From NCBI GenBank assembly GCA_014529385.2, contig CM043964.1, positions 103,492,587 through 103,556,586 on the forward strand: DNA of 64,000 bases, in the 5' to 3' direction. This document shows, in pieces, positions 46,291 to 58,996 of the stretch. Both the position numbers and the translations under genes were made by a program. The notes beneath the pieces were generated by a model, which ran no database searches, was not told where the DNA came from, and saw only the letters and a list, made by a program, of their open reading frames with translations. Within the stretch, counting starts at the first letter, position 1; each line of letters starts with the position of its first letter. This DNA comes from Adiantum capillus-veneris. Lineage: Eukaryota; Streptophyta; Polypodiopsida; Polypodiales; Pteridaceae.

Positions 46291-46370
46291 TAACACCCAC
46301 AAAGAAAGAAAGACTCGGAGTAGAGGGAGAAGAACACATAGATTTATGGACAAATCACTCACTCTATCCT

Positions 46371-48345
46371 TTGAATCCTATGACCAATGCCTCCCCTGCA
46401 TTTGCAAATCCCACTACTTTATTGACCTTTATAGGTGACGGACACAATGGTTTACTTGGCTACTGCAAAGCTATAACTGGGAAATTAAAAATTTACAAAA
46501 GCATGGTTCACCATCAAGAAAATGAGATTATACGGCTTTCTAATTTGCATTGTGAGGACCAAAAAACCCTTTTGCAGTGCACACAAGAAATACAGGTATT
46601 GCAAGAAAAAGTGTGGAACTTACAAAGGAAAGATACAAGCTTAGGTGCTTGTGTGCAAAAGAAGAGACTACTGAATGTTGAAACCTTGAAGGTTGGCTCT
46701 GGAGGTCTTAAGAAAAGAATCCAAGCATTGAGGTCAAGATTGTGAACCTTTTAGTTTATTTCAACTATACATTGTTTTTTCTTATGTGTATTATATTTCT
46801 ATGTAGACATGCTATATATCCAAACCAGGAAAACATAGATCCAAAGGCCAATGTAGGAAATCAATTGAAGCCTTTGATAACAACTAGTCTCGCAAAGGAT
46901 ATAATGCATGACAAAAAGTATAAGGTTTTGCAGCGGGATGCTGTTGACCGTTTTATTACAAAGAGTGCAGTGCCTACTAGCAATGAAATACATGGAACAC
47001 TTGACTCCCTTGGCATGAGTAAGAGAGGGTACTCAGCTATTCAGTAGTCTATCTCCTCCATTTTTGTGAAGAATGGAATAAAGTCTAAATTTCTACCAGC
47101 AACAATGAGTGTTTGGAAAGAGAGAGTTCAACTCGACCATGCACATACATATTTCATTGGATGTCCATTTCATATTGATTTTATTTATAGATGTCAAGGA
47201 AAATTTGTAACCTACAATGAGTACAACAACATCTTCATGGAACTCACTTTGTTGCAAACTAGAATGGTTGAGTTCTACAAACATTTGAAGAGACAGGTGA
47301 CATTCTGCATTTTTTTTTGAAGCTAGATGAGAGTGAGATTCTTAAAGAAAAGAAGCTAGAATGAGTCACAATAACATTGATGAATAGGGTTCTTTCAAAA
47401 TTCCCCACTGATGATCCTTCATACTTCAGTGTTCAATCAGAAACAAACATATGGTGGCTTGGTGCTTTTCAGGTATCCCATTTCCATCTTCTCTTCAGCT
47501 CTGGTGAGCCCTCTTGAGATTTGATTTTAGATTTAGCTTCACTTCTCATGCGGATTTAATCTTGAAGGTAAAGAAAGAAGACCACGACATTTTATATTGG
47601 GTGCTCCATCAAACCCCTATCCCTGATATCATTGATAAACAAATAAATCAAGGAAAGGTGCTTGATGTCAATGGGAGGGGAGACTTTCACATCCAATGGC
47701 ATCTTGCAGGTGACCTTAAAACACTGAAGTGTATATATAATCGTGGAACGGGTGCTATGGTAAAGTCTCCATGATTGTATTGCATGGAGCCTGCAAAGAC
47801 GATGGACCCAAAATGATGAAGAAAGTCTCCTGCTCACCACAATGAGGATCCTAATTTCCACCCATTTTTGGATATTCCACTTGTCAATGTCTACATTTTT
47901 ACAATGCATGCTCTCCATGGGGGCAATGTGAAAATCCAATGGGACGAGAAAATTTCAACCAATGATAAAGATGTACCTTGAAAACCATCTATTGGTGGGA
48001 TCAAGGCACGTTATTTTTTATCAAAACCAACACGCATCAAATATAAGAAGCTAACCAAGCGTGGAAGGATATATCAGTCCACTTATGCCAGCAAAATTGA
48101 GTTTCAAGAATGAAAAAATCTCCATATGGTAGTGAAGGAATAGGAACCCACGACTTGCAATGCCAAGGTGAAGTGTGGTGTTCCTTCGATGTGCTATTTT
48201 AGATGTGTGACAAAGATGAGTGGACACAAAATAATCTAAACACGTTTAAGGAGAACCTTCAGCTAGTAAAGAAAGCATTTAGGACAACATGGATTGAAAC
48301 TCAGATTACTCATTACATGGTATTGTTAAAGCAACATTTTAAATA
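46371..48345 (+). pseudogene. Unrecognised gene relic
   Basis: Consecutive plus-strand pieces that read like a decayed protein gene. The first (46371-46745) is helical, with QEIQVLQEKVWNLQRK. The second (46850-47325) contains MSKRGYSAIQ and FMELTLLQTRMVEFYKHLKR. Further on are PSYFSVQSETNIWWLGAFQ (to 47472), followed by GTATCC, a possible splice donor, then FHIQWHLAGDLKTLKC (about 47688) and several broken pieces to 48345. The GDLKTL-then-cysteine arrangement resembles proteins encoded by some DNA transposons and gene-like repeats, but I cannot name the family. Stops and shifts exclude function. Confidence 0.4.
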
Positions 48346-48399
48346 ATAAGGGCTAAAAGTTTGTTAAAAATTCTTGACAAATTCTTTTATTTGCATTAC

Positions 48400-50560
48400 A
48401 TCATTTTCAATCACTTACCATACTTCATTCAAAAGTATGGAAACCTAGGCATATGGAACACCCAAGGCTTGGAGAAGTCTCACTACATAGCCAAGAATGC
48501 ATATTAAAGACACACACAACATGGTGGCTCTTGAGATAAGGCAAACAATTTGAAAGAGTTGTTTCAATGGTTTTATCATAGAATCCTTCATTGGCTGCAA
48601 TAAAAACATGTATTGGAATATTCGACAACAACACAAGAAATTAGGCATTTGCAACAAAGAAAAAAGGAAATGAGTAGAGGCATTCAACAACTACAATGCT
48701 TGTGAAGGCATAGAAAGTGGAGAGAGACAATGCAATATGTTAACCATAGGTGGATCAAGAGATTTTGATTTTAGGTCACAACATGTACAAGAGATGTCTC
48801 ATGATATAAGTCGCAAGTCTCTCAGCTCGATGACGGATAGTGAATATCTTTTGGCACATTATCCTTGTATTGGATCATTTAATGTTTGCCATAATCTAAG
48901 AGTTCATCCGGGTTTTGTTTCCCCAGAGTGAGGGCGCCTCATTCCATTCAGGCCTTATAAAACGAAGCACGCAAAAGCGCTTCTTTGGGCCAAGGATGGG
49001 ATGAAGCGCTAAGTTACTGGAGTTATCACTTCAACGTAACGAGAAGAGAACCTGGCCTAGGCCTCCTCACATTGCTATGTATGTGTAATAATAAGTTGCA
49101 CGACCACCAATGTACCCGGACAAAACACTTTGTAGCAAAAACTTTGTCGAACAAGGATAACTTTGTCTGCATTTTGTAGGAAGCGTGAGAGCGTCTTAAG
49201 GGTCAATGTTGCACTACTTTCCTCTTGGTACATTCCATTATGAAAGACTAGTATGGGTGCCTCACAGAGTCTAGCAAGGTATTGTCCTAGTGCTGCATTC
49301 CTTCCATGATACTCTCTCGTTTGACAGTAAAGGAAGTCATCCTTTTCAGTAATCCATGGCTGTACACAAAAGGATGAGTTAGAGGAAGACAATGACTGCT
49401 AGAATTTTTGGGTTGGGAGGGGGGGGGGCTACCATGTACCTCTCATATTGCATATATAAGTCATCCTTCCATATGTCCACTGACCTTGTGGACCCTTGTG
49501 TGGGATGCGTAAACCAATCCTCTGCTTCTTGAGTACCGGTTGATGGCCTAATGCAAAGTCCTTCGTTAAAGAAAATATACTTTGAATGTCATGGAGGAAA
49601 ATGTACGATCTCTCACCAAATTTGAACTCTGGAAATCCAAGAAGCATCAATGTGTCTTGCTTCTCATTAAACCTAGAGACATTAAAGGTAGTTTGATGTC
49701 AAATGCTTTAACTGTAAGAATTTTGATTCATTCCACCTCTTTAACCTCTACCTAAAGATTAATATCCTCCTCAATCTTGGGAACATAATTGGACTCCATG
49801 TCATCATCATCTTGTTCATTGGGTGGTAGATCCTCCTCATCCATTACCTCTGTAGGATCTTTCAATAGACTAGCAAATAGAGAATTCAAGAAAAGAAGGA
49901 ACCCAAAAGATTCTTTGATTAGCTTGCAATCTTGTTCGTGCATAGGACACCATGAGGGTCTATAGATAGATGATAGGTAGCTGATGATATTTCTTGTATG
50001 ACCGTCTTGTGGAATCACAATCTTTTAAGTGCACCACCACCATGTCAGCAAGAACCACCCTACCCCTGTGGACCTCAAGCTCAAACTTGTATCTTTCAGA
50101 CTTGAGGAAATTGTTGTGCTGAGCTATAACGTCATCCAGAATGAATCGGGCATTGAAGATAGAAGAGGCCTTGTCGAACATTTCAGTAGCTCCTGTAGAT
50201 ACTACAAAATCAAACAGTTTTCCATCCACACGTGTTGGATTTTCAACCCCATCCACACCCTCCTTACATTTTGTAGATGGCTCACTGGTAGAAGAACGAT
50301 AAATGTTTTTCTTTTTGGTGCTACTTACTTGAAGCTTCTTGCTTATAGGCACTTCTTCCTATTTTGATGCTTCTGAGTCATTGTGGGGTTCCTTTGTCCC
50401 CATAACATCATCTCCAAGAAATGTATCTTTGGCCTCAGCAAAGTCCACATCTCTCTTTAGAGAGACTCTCAGCAACTGAGGTGGCCTCTCTTCTACTTCT
50501 TGTTCACCTAATAAAATTTCTCCAGATCGACCCTCCGCCTCTTCATTTTGTTCCTAAGAA
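48400..50560 (-). pseudogene. Unrecognised gene fragments, possibly exons
   Basis: Several minus-strand open segments with ordinary protein-like composition: 49960-50352 (FDFVVSTGATEMFDKASSIF), 49752-50018 (acidic, EEDLPPNEQDDDDMES), 49429-49650 (LGFPEFKFGERSYIFLHDIQ and LRIPHKGPQGQWTYGRM), 49075-49392 (ALGQYLARLCEAPILVFHNG) and 48425-48634. Order and orientation suggest one intron-containing gene or its relic. I do not recognise the product and could not fix splice sites. Confidence 0.35.
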
Positions 50561-50660
50561 AAACATAATACATTCAATAATATGTAAGTATTGGGACACA
50601 CCAGCATTTAACTTTTTTATTAAATATTATAACACATTTCTCCTAAATTGCAAGTTGTTG

Positions 50661-51530
<870 letters not shown>

Positions 51531-51593
51531 TTGGTGCAGCCAAAGTGTGTCGACCCTAGCAGAGGGTGCAAGCAATGGTGTGTATGCTCACAA
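51531..51593 (+). repeat. LTR-start fragment related to family A
   Basis: TGGTGCAGCCAAAGTGTGTC is identical to the start of A LTR2; similarity then fades over about 50 bp. It is fused directly to element N gag at about 51594. Confidence 0.6.
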
Positions 51594-53988
51594 ATGCATT
51601 ATGGGGAATGCGCCAAGACCAGTAGGAGTATTAAGGCCACAGCTTGTCTTAGGACAACAACCTCCGCTGCCAGGTGCTAGAATGCCGGTAGACATGAGAT
51701 ACATGCCAATGATGGAAGCTTTAAATAAACCAACTCTAGTACCAGCTACAATGTGGTATAGCAACCAAAGTGAGTACTACCTTTCGGAGCAACAAAATGT
51801 GAGAGAAACACATGGAGTGGTGAGGCCCGTACAACCTCCACCTCCTGGGTTTCAGTCTAAAGAAAGAAGGTATGAAATGGACGAAAGGACATTGCGATTC
51901 ATTGCAAATAGCGGCTTATCTAGGTCAAAGCTTGCTTATAGCCAAGAGGAAATGCTAAAAGAATCTGCTCAACCAGAGACAGATTGTCACAAAAGTCGTG
52001 ACAACCACTTGGTCAAACAGTGTCCTCATACGGAGATCACTGAAGTAAATGCCTATTGTCTTGAGTGTGGCATCACTCACTTGATCCCCAATTGCCCGAA
52101 AAAACCAAACCAAATCAGGAAAATGAAAACAAATGTATCAGGGATTGTTCAGCTCCCTAGTAGCTCAGAAAATGAAAATGTCATACCAGTTCAAGTGGTT
52201 ACGAGAGCACAAGCTCAAAAGAAAGCTAATGAGAATCCAGAGACAAAGAACACAGAAAGTGACACGAGTCCAAAGACAGATGATGGACCAAAGACAGACG
52301 CACCTAGTCAAAAAACCAAGAGCAAACGAAATAGTTGGAAAGCTAGAAAGGCTAGGATGAAATCACGGAAGGAACGAGAGCAAAAATCCCTAGCTGAGAA
52401 GCTTACCGAAGCTGAGGAGAAGATAAAACAACATGAGGAAAAGGAGGCACCTTGTCTTACAAAGATGGTTAAACCTCTAGAAGAACCATCCACGGATGAG
52501 AAACGAAGTGCTAGTTCAGGAGGATCTGTGTTGGCAGAGAAGGTTAATGAGACATTAGATGCCCTCTTGAAAGCCTATGATGCGAGGCTCAAAGACAACC
52601 AAACCCAAGAACAAAGGTGGATGACATATCCCTATACGGAACTAGAAAAGCAAAGGTTTGAAATGTGCCATAAAATGATTCAAACAGCCCAAGCTTTACT
52701 AGAACCACCAGTTGCAAAACCTGAGGATGTGAGCCGTGTCATGCCTACACAAGTAATCCCACCAAACCAGGAACTAAAAGAGCCAAATTCTAGTCATGAG
52801 CACAGAACAAACCTCAAAGACCCAGCATTAGAACCAAGGATAGTACTGAATACCACGGATAACTCTTCCGAGGGATTTCACCAAGCTATACCTGCGGATT
52901 GTAAAGAGATAGATGGTATTGACGAATTGTGGAAACAAGTTAGAGAGGCCAATGAAGCCGATGACCTAAGAAGACGAGTAGACAAGACTGGTGATGAATG
53001 AGGAGTGGTTCTACCACCAAAAGAGGAATTTGAGACAGGATCTCAAATGAATCTAGACGTGCGATCGTGTTGGGGCGACAAAGGATCTGTACAATCTATG
53101 GATAGTCAACCCCATTCGCTAAGAACACTACCGTCCTACATGGGAGATTACGAGACCAAGTCAGATGTGGTTGCAGTCCCATCACAGAGACTGTCTCCCA
53201 ACAAGGCCATCGATTCAAAGGGGCTAGTAGATATTCTATCTACCCCAGTCACCTGTACAATAATGTTAGCCGAGTTGCTCAGAATAAGACCAAACATGTG
53301 GGCTAATGTGGGTGAATGTCTAGAGAAATTTGGTGTAAAAACCCCAATGACTCAAATCGAGGAAGGCATCAAAGAGCTTGAAATGCCTCAACTAAATACT
53401 AGGCCAGTGCCATTAAACAAGGTAGGCGAGTATTACGAGGGAGAAGATGGAAACACCACCCTTCCTGTGGAATTCAATGGTGTAAAAACCATGGCAATCC
53501 TTGACAGTGGAGCTGGTGTGGCCATTGCAACCAAAGAGGTTTGGAAAAAATGGGGAAAACCTGCCTTGATATCCACACGAATGACCCTGCAGCTTGCAGA
53601 CGGACACAAGGAAAAGCCCCTAGGACTGCTAGAAAAATTAATTGTTATGTCTTGTGGCATTGAATATGAACACACTTTTTTTGTTGTCCACTTTGGCAAG
53701 AAGAACAACTATGAAATCATTCTAGGAAGACCATTCATGCGACAATTGAAAATGGTCCAAGATTGGGGTTATGACCATATATACCTGAGACATATGGAAA
53801 CTATAACAAAGATAAACTTGAGGGACCATAGCTATAGGGATGTGACGAGAACACCAGTTGAGGAGTTTGATTCCACCACAGTTGCAGGATCAAAACTGCC
53901 AGCTTGGTTAGGTAAGCCTAAAGAACTGTGGATGTGTGGAGCTTCACAATGTGGTAGCTTGAAACGTGAGGAATTTATCCTAGAGTGA
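51594..53988 (+). pseudogene. Element N Gag C-terminal part and protease, copy 2
   Basis: One frame from 51594 to 53988 with a single stop at 52999-53001 (TGA where copy 1 has CGA) and a TGA at 53986-53988 (copy 1 CGT/CGA-type arginine). It lacks the Retrotrans_gag core present in copy 1. It keeps the CLECGITHLIPNCPKK ligand cluster, the coiled-coil and the protease active site DSGAGVAIA with ILGRPF. Compared with copy 1 the 181-bp duplication is absent, so this is the cleaner reading of the linker. Confidence 0.8.
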
Positions 53989-55220
53989 GCTATAGAGGAT
54001 ATGGACTATATCCCAGAACCATTTCCTGAAGAAGAGTTAGAGCCTTTTGGATGGGAACACATCTTGGCTACTCTGGACGTGTGCGCCGTGGAGAATGCTC
54101 CCACAACAATTATGTGATGAAAATGGCTATGATGTCGTTCCTTATTTTGCAGTGAGTGTAATCCAGGAAAACGAAGAAATCCAGACATCAATAAGCTCTC
54201 GAAATAAGGAGCAAACAAAGAAATGTGGAGAATCAAAAGACGAAGAAGACGACGAGTTCTATGACTCTGTAGAACACTTCGAGCTTCAAGAAGATCAACG
54301 ACCCGGGAATCAATGTCATCGTTACATGAATCAAGTGCATCAAAAGTGGATTCCAAAGTCCTCTGTGAAGACACAGCCACCACAAGCATCCTCATACATG
54401 GATCCTAATAAGGATGCAAAGACTCAACTAGGAGGAATACGACCAAAGCAACGAGCTAACAATGCTCTAATCAATGGGCTAGAAAAGTCCTCCAAGAAAC
54501 TACCACCCACGAGCAAACAGACAGTAACTTTCCACTACCAGCCAAAAATTCAAGGGAAAGTACAAGAAGTCAACCTTGCTGAGGATAGTAGCGATAGTGA
54601 TGAATCATACGACATCCTCTATCATCAACTCAGACCATCACTATCACCAACCCCTTCAGCAACAACCATGACAAGTCAAAAGAACAGGACAACCAGTCAA
54701 AGCCAAAAAGCTCGACAAATCTGGATACCAAAAATCCAGATCAGCCAAAAACAGATATGGATCAAGAAGACAAAGATCTCTAATGACAAATCACAATATC
54801 CAACACCAAAACAAAAAAAAGGAAAGCGTGCACGAACGGGTAAGAATATCACAAAGTCGCAAGCTTTCACAACTCAGGTTTGGGATCCAAAGAAGTTGAT
54901 TCAAGCACAATAAGAACATGAATTCATTTGGATTCCCAAACAACCACAGTATCAACTTTTAAAGCCTAAATCCCGTCCCCAACCAAGCGTACAAGGGCTG
55001 AAGCAAAGACCACTGTTGACTCACACAACAAAAAGGTGGATCCCAAAGGAGTCTCTTCAAACACAAACGAAGCACGGGCAAGTATGGGTTCCCAAACAAG
55101 AGCCAGCAACAAAACAGCCAATAATCGCAAAGAAATGGGTCCCAAAAAAGAACAACAAAACTGCTATCAGTGCATCGCCGCTTGAATTCTTACAATTCTT
55201 CCTACGATTACAGTACAGTT
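53989..55220 (+). pseudogene. Element N tail with repeated W-(I/V)-P-K motifs
   Basis: Continuation after the protease, broken by a 2-nt deletion near 54107 and a TAA at 54911-54913. It is lysine/glutamine/serine-rich and carries at least eight tryptophan motifs: KWIPK, IWIPK, IWIKK, VWDPK, IWIPK, RWIPK, VWVPK and KWVPK, between 54345 and 55150. Spacing is irregular, about 12-60 codons. Basic and disordered in character. Could be an RNA-binding or assembly tail; no known domain. Confidence 0.6.
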
Positions 55221-56872
55221 AGAAGAGAGCAAGTCGCTTCAATCAAGCAACGATACAGGAGATTCAAAGACCATTACATTGCTTAGAATAGGAAGCCTCG
55301 CCAACAAATGCCAATAAGAAAATTGCTTATACCCACATCTTGCACAACATAAATCTTTTCCATGCATTGACTGTGTATGCATAATAGGGCTACATTACAA
55401 GGCCTGCATAGGCACAACTTTTTGCCCAAGCACAACACATACCCTTTGCGATACCCTGTTGTAAAGGATGACTCCAAATAGGAAGGGGGGAGGCATTCTG
55501 AATGCGGACCTAACATTATGACTATTAGAGGGCAATGTTTTGTGAGATGCATGGAATTTTTGCGTTTTATTGTGATATTTTTTTTTACGAAATTTAGAGT
55601 ATATGCCCTCATAGTAGTGTTACAGAGAGTATGGGGACAAAATCCATATATGAGCCCCTAGGGACATGTGTATAGTATACATAGCATTTAGATTTCTATT
55701 TGAATGATTTTTCTTTTGTTGAGTTGTTTTAAGATTTTCCTTGTTTATTATTAAGAAAAAATTAAAAAAATCCATAAACCACATGAAGAAAAGACTAACG
55801 AGAGGCCTGAGCACTACAAACAGAAGAAGGTACAGGAAAACGATGAAACTTCATGAAGTATGTCTCAGCAGCCACTACAACAGCCGAAGAACTTGTCACA
55901 AAGCAGTGTCAACATGCAACCGACAAGTCATACAAGTCAGAGTCGAGTTAAGCCACAAAATGAGTGAGGTGTTAGTCCCAATGCTTCAAGTAATATTCTC
56001 TGTGGTCTAAGCGTCTTAGCTATTCTAGGTACTGCTCAAGCTGGAAGAGTTGAGCATATTTAAGTTGTGTCTCTCATGCTGGTATAGGTGAGCAAAAGAG
56101 TCGAAGTCTACTATACTTAAGTCTGGTGAAGTGAAGGAGAAGGTCCAAAAGACACTCACATACTGAGCACTGTGAGATACGAGTGGAGAAACTTCTACAT
56201 CAAAAACCCTTCTTGGAAAGGTGGAAGCTATTGAGACATATTTTGATGTCACATGTGCTACATTTATTCCTCGAAACACCCATCATCTCCTTCTTTCACA
56301 TTGCATGCTTTTGTTGACAAATTTCTCATATGCATATAGAGTGTCCCATAATTGGCACTTGCATCAGGCACTCTTTCCGTGTTTCACCCAAGCACTCACC
56401 TTTCATGAACATGTACTTCACGTTCAACTGCTCAACTCTAATAAGAGCGTATACCAAAGGCATTTTTTTTCCCACCGGGTTTTTTCCCTTTGGTCATCCA
56501 GGTTTTAGACCCTAATCTAAAGACGCCTATCACCATCCTCTTGTACATATTCCTTCTACATCAACAATAAGGAAATGCTACTCAAATCAATTGACAAATG
56601 AATTGGAGCACCAATTTCAGATCATAGCATACATCTCCTCAATGGCGAGTCGAAGAATGGCCTACAATGACAAAGCTGCAGACAACACTAACAACATGAT
56701 TGCACAGGAACAATGAAGTCCCCAATGAAGAAGAGCAGACATAAAAGTAGTCAGAGGATCTCAAAAGATGAATGGTTATGATGATAGATGTCCGCTCTAA
56801 TGGATCATAGTTCTTGTCGTGGTTCGAAAAAGATACAAGCAATGCAACAGATGAAGCCAAAACAACAGCAAA
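55221..56872 (+). other. Element N 3' non-coding region
   Basis: No convincing coding sequence. Near 56470-56515 is the phrase CCACCGGGTTTTTTCCC, a T/G-rich motif often found close to plant LTR-element 3' ends. Confidence 0.5.
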
Positions 56873-56875
56873 GTG

Positions 56876-56911
56876 TTGACCGTTGGGTCAACTACACAAC
56901 ATAACTCCTTA
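56876..56911 (+). repeat. Stray copy of the N LTR start
   Basis: TGTTGACCGTTGGGTCAACT... matches the first ~36 bp of the 3' LTR (57353) with four differences. It lies immediately upstream of the helicase fragment. Confidence 0.85.
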
Positions 56912-57300
56912 CAAAGTTGTCATTGACTCACAAGATCAGAAAGCCAATCACTCAATTCTACAGATTGTAGAAGTTGTTTTTGAGAATCACAAATACTCCG
57001 AATTGACAGATTTGCTGGAGCAAGTGATGGATGGAGCTTTCTCTATCCATGATGATAAGAGTCAAGTTAAACGACATTGGGTTCTTTTTGAATTTAGATC
57101 TGGCAGTAGACCTATAATGACAGAAACAGATGCTGCAGCTCGAAGCGTGGATGTGACAGACATCATGTTCGTCATCAATTATGATTTTCCTGAATCATGT
57201 GAAGACTATGTACATCGGCTTGGACGAACAAGACAAGATACTGCAAAGGCTATAGCTTATACTTTCTTTCCAACAACAAAACGACAGCAAAGACCACATC
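56905..57300 (+). pseudogene. Captured DEAD-box RNA helicase fragment (DBP2/RH20-like)
   Basis: Encodes part of the second RecA-like domain of a DDX5/DBP2-type DEAD-box helicase. Readable: ANHSILQIVEVVFENHKY, DLLEQVMDG, SIHDDKSQ, then the motif V region TDAAARSVDV, FVINYDFPESCEDYVHRLGR and AYTFF. Motif VI, normally HRIGRTGR, reads HRLGRTRQ, and motif V has lost its R-G. Between MDG and SIHDDKSQ about 27 codons of the usual protein are missing, a clean gap such as exon skipping would leave. No introns are present, which suggests capture from RNA. The frame runs on into the polypurine tract and LTR. It cannot be an active helicase (no ATP-binding half). Confidence 0.88.
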
Positions 57301-57340
57301 GCCATCGACAATCAGGTCATGTCGGGGACGACATGAACGC

Positions 57341-57352
57341 GGAAGGGGGAAA
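57341..57352 (+). promoter_or_regulatory. Polypurine tract of element N
   Basis: GGAAGGGGGAAA directly before the 3' LTR. Confidence 0.85.
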
Positions 57353-58309
57353 TGTTGACCACTGGGTCAACAACACAACATAACTCAAGTTTCGTACCAA
57401 AGTCTTATCTTTTGCGAGTTATGAAATGCTGCGGATTATGGCTATAAACGTCATTTGAAATGAGTAGTTATTCTAGTTTCAGAAGCCGGGGTGCAATGGC
57501 ACTTCCAGATTGTAAATACAAAGCCATTTGACCCTTTCAGCCCCAATTTTGGTTAAACCTAAGGTAGCCTTAGTATATAAGGTACCTAGGTCATTTTGTA
57601 AAAGGGACTTTTTATCATAATCAAAACTTAGCACTGCCGTCTACTGTGTGGGAGAGAGAAAGAGAGTGAGTGTGAGCTTCATCCTCTTGCTACGCCCTGC
57701 TCGCTCCACACATTGGAGATCCGACTGCACCATTGCTGTAGGCTTGAGGAGAGCTACGTGACAATGCCAAGCATTCCACGCGAGACGAAGCGCACACGCC
57801 GACGCATCTACGAGCTATTTGTGGCCGTAAGTGTATCAAACGATGCCTGTTTTCTGCATGCTAGTAGTCTATAGAATCGTGGCGACGTAAGCTACGTATA
57901 GGTACTCGTAAATTTCAGTTTCAAGCACTTTCAAAATTCTGCTCTGTCATCCTACGCGTTTTCCGCAGACGGGTTTAGAGTGAGGGTTTTGAGTGTAGAA
58001 GCTTAGGGACAGGTGTATCCTAGTGAGGGGATGGTGTTCCTTAAGTTTCGTATGAATCTGGCATGATTAGGTGAGTTACCTTCCGTATGTGTGTATGTGG
58101 CTAGGTGGTGTAGTTGAGGGCAGTGAGGTTCTTGATTGTGGTTTAGTTGGCCTTCCAGAGTGTTGTATGTGTAGGATGGTCTCAGCCTGACAAGCTTAAG
58201 AGATTTCCTCCGTGTGCCTATCCTGTCATCTGTGTCCTCGATTGACATTATGTTGATCTAGGTAGTGTTTGCATGCACTTCATGGGTGTGTGAGACTTCC
58301 CGTCCAACA
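57353..58309 (+). repeat. 3' LTR of element N copy 2 (957 bp)
   Basis: TGTTGACCACTGGGTC...CCCGTCCAACA. The first bases form a small inverted repeat (TGTTGACC...GGGTCAACA). TATA box TATATAA at 57574-57580. Half of the leader palindrome, CATCCTACGCG, occurs at 57946-57959. Confidence 0.9.
57574..57580 (+). promoter_or_regulatory. TATA box of element N LTR
   Basis: TATATAA, followed by GGTACCTAGG; conserved in copy 1 at 7823-7829. Confidence 0.65.
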
Positions 58310-58996
58310 TAGTGCCTCCAAGCTCTATACTGTATGGGGAGATGGTTCTATTGACATGGATAGAGTCGGGACTGAGATGCGACAACGGATTCTCCAGCTC
58401 GTGGAGCTGCAGTTTTCGACCAGCATTCGGACGTCTTGGGATCAACAAGAAAAGGAAAAAGTCACTTACATAGTGGAGACCATCCTGAGAGAGTACCAGC
58501 CTGCTCCGGGTTCTTCCGTTGTTTCGGCGCGGTGGATCAAGGGTGTTGCACGCGACACCATTAAACATTGACGAGATGCAGCTCGGAAGGCTTTCAAGAC
58601 CGGCTCGCCGAAGCCTTCGGGCATTCCACACGAGACGTGGCTGCAGATCAGGGAGGATGAGTGGACAGCAGCCACGCGGTTCAGACAGCAGCGTGAGGCC
58701 GCGTAGGTACGACAGATGACTAGGGGGACATCTCATCTTGGCAGCGGACGCTTCGACACCTTTCGCTATGAGTTTGTGAGTTTCTAATCCAATCTTAACT
58801 ATGGCGTTTTTTAAAACGCGATGAATCATGTATTCTTATTACTTTGATTTTTGTGTAAACGCAGAATCTTGCGATGCATCGAGCTCCATCACGCGAGGAG
58901 GAGTCAGATGGATATCGTAGAGGTATCTATGAAGTACTGAATGATCTTGAAGCTTCAGGAGAGCCTGTAGACTGGGAGGCCTTACAGTCTCGCTGA
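58310..58996 (+). pseudogene. CACTA transposase-associated protein relic (Transposase_24-like)
   Basis: Exon 1 reads to about 58777 with TGA at 58569-58571 and TAG near 58703 in frame. It contains TILREYQPAP, RDAARKAFKTGSP, IPHETWLQIREDEW and GTSHLGSGRF, which fit the C-terminal layout of the plant CACTA Transposase_24 family (basic helix, I-P-x-x-W, then T-x-x-x-G-S). An intron with GT...AG ends (about 58778-58863, closing GTAAACGCAG) separates exon 2 (58864-58996), which has EVLNDLEASGEPVDWEALQS and ends at TGA. Family call is by pattern, supported by the CACTA terminus 900 bp downstream. Confidence 0.6.

Larger units (their letters stand above)
51594..58309 (+). mobile_element. Element N copy 2 (5' truncated, complete 3' end)
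   Basis: Plus-strand copy from mid-gag to the end of the 3' LTR. It shows the whole N 3' half: protease, a region of W-P-K repeats, about 1.6 kb of non-coding DNA, a captured helicase fragment, polypurine tract and LTR. No polymerase or integrase anywhere, which establishes the non-autonomous nature. It is inverted relative to copy 1. Confidence 0.88.

Noticed and set aside
58248-58829. 193-codon minus-strand frame at the N/CACTA junction
   Set aside because: It crosses the LTR boundary and lies opposite the better-supported CACTA exon.
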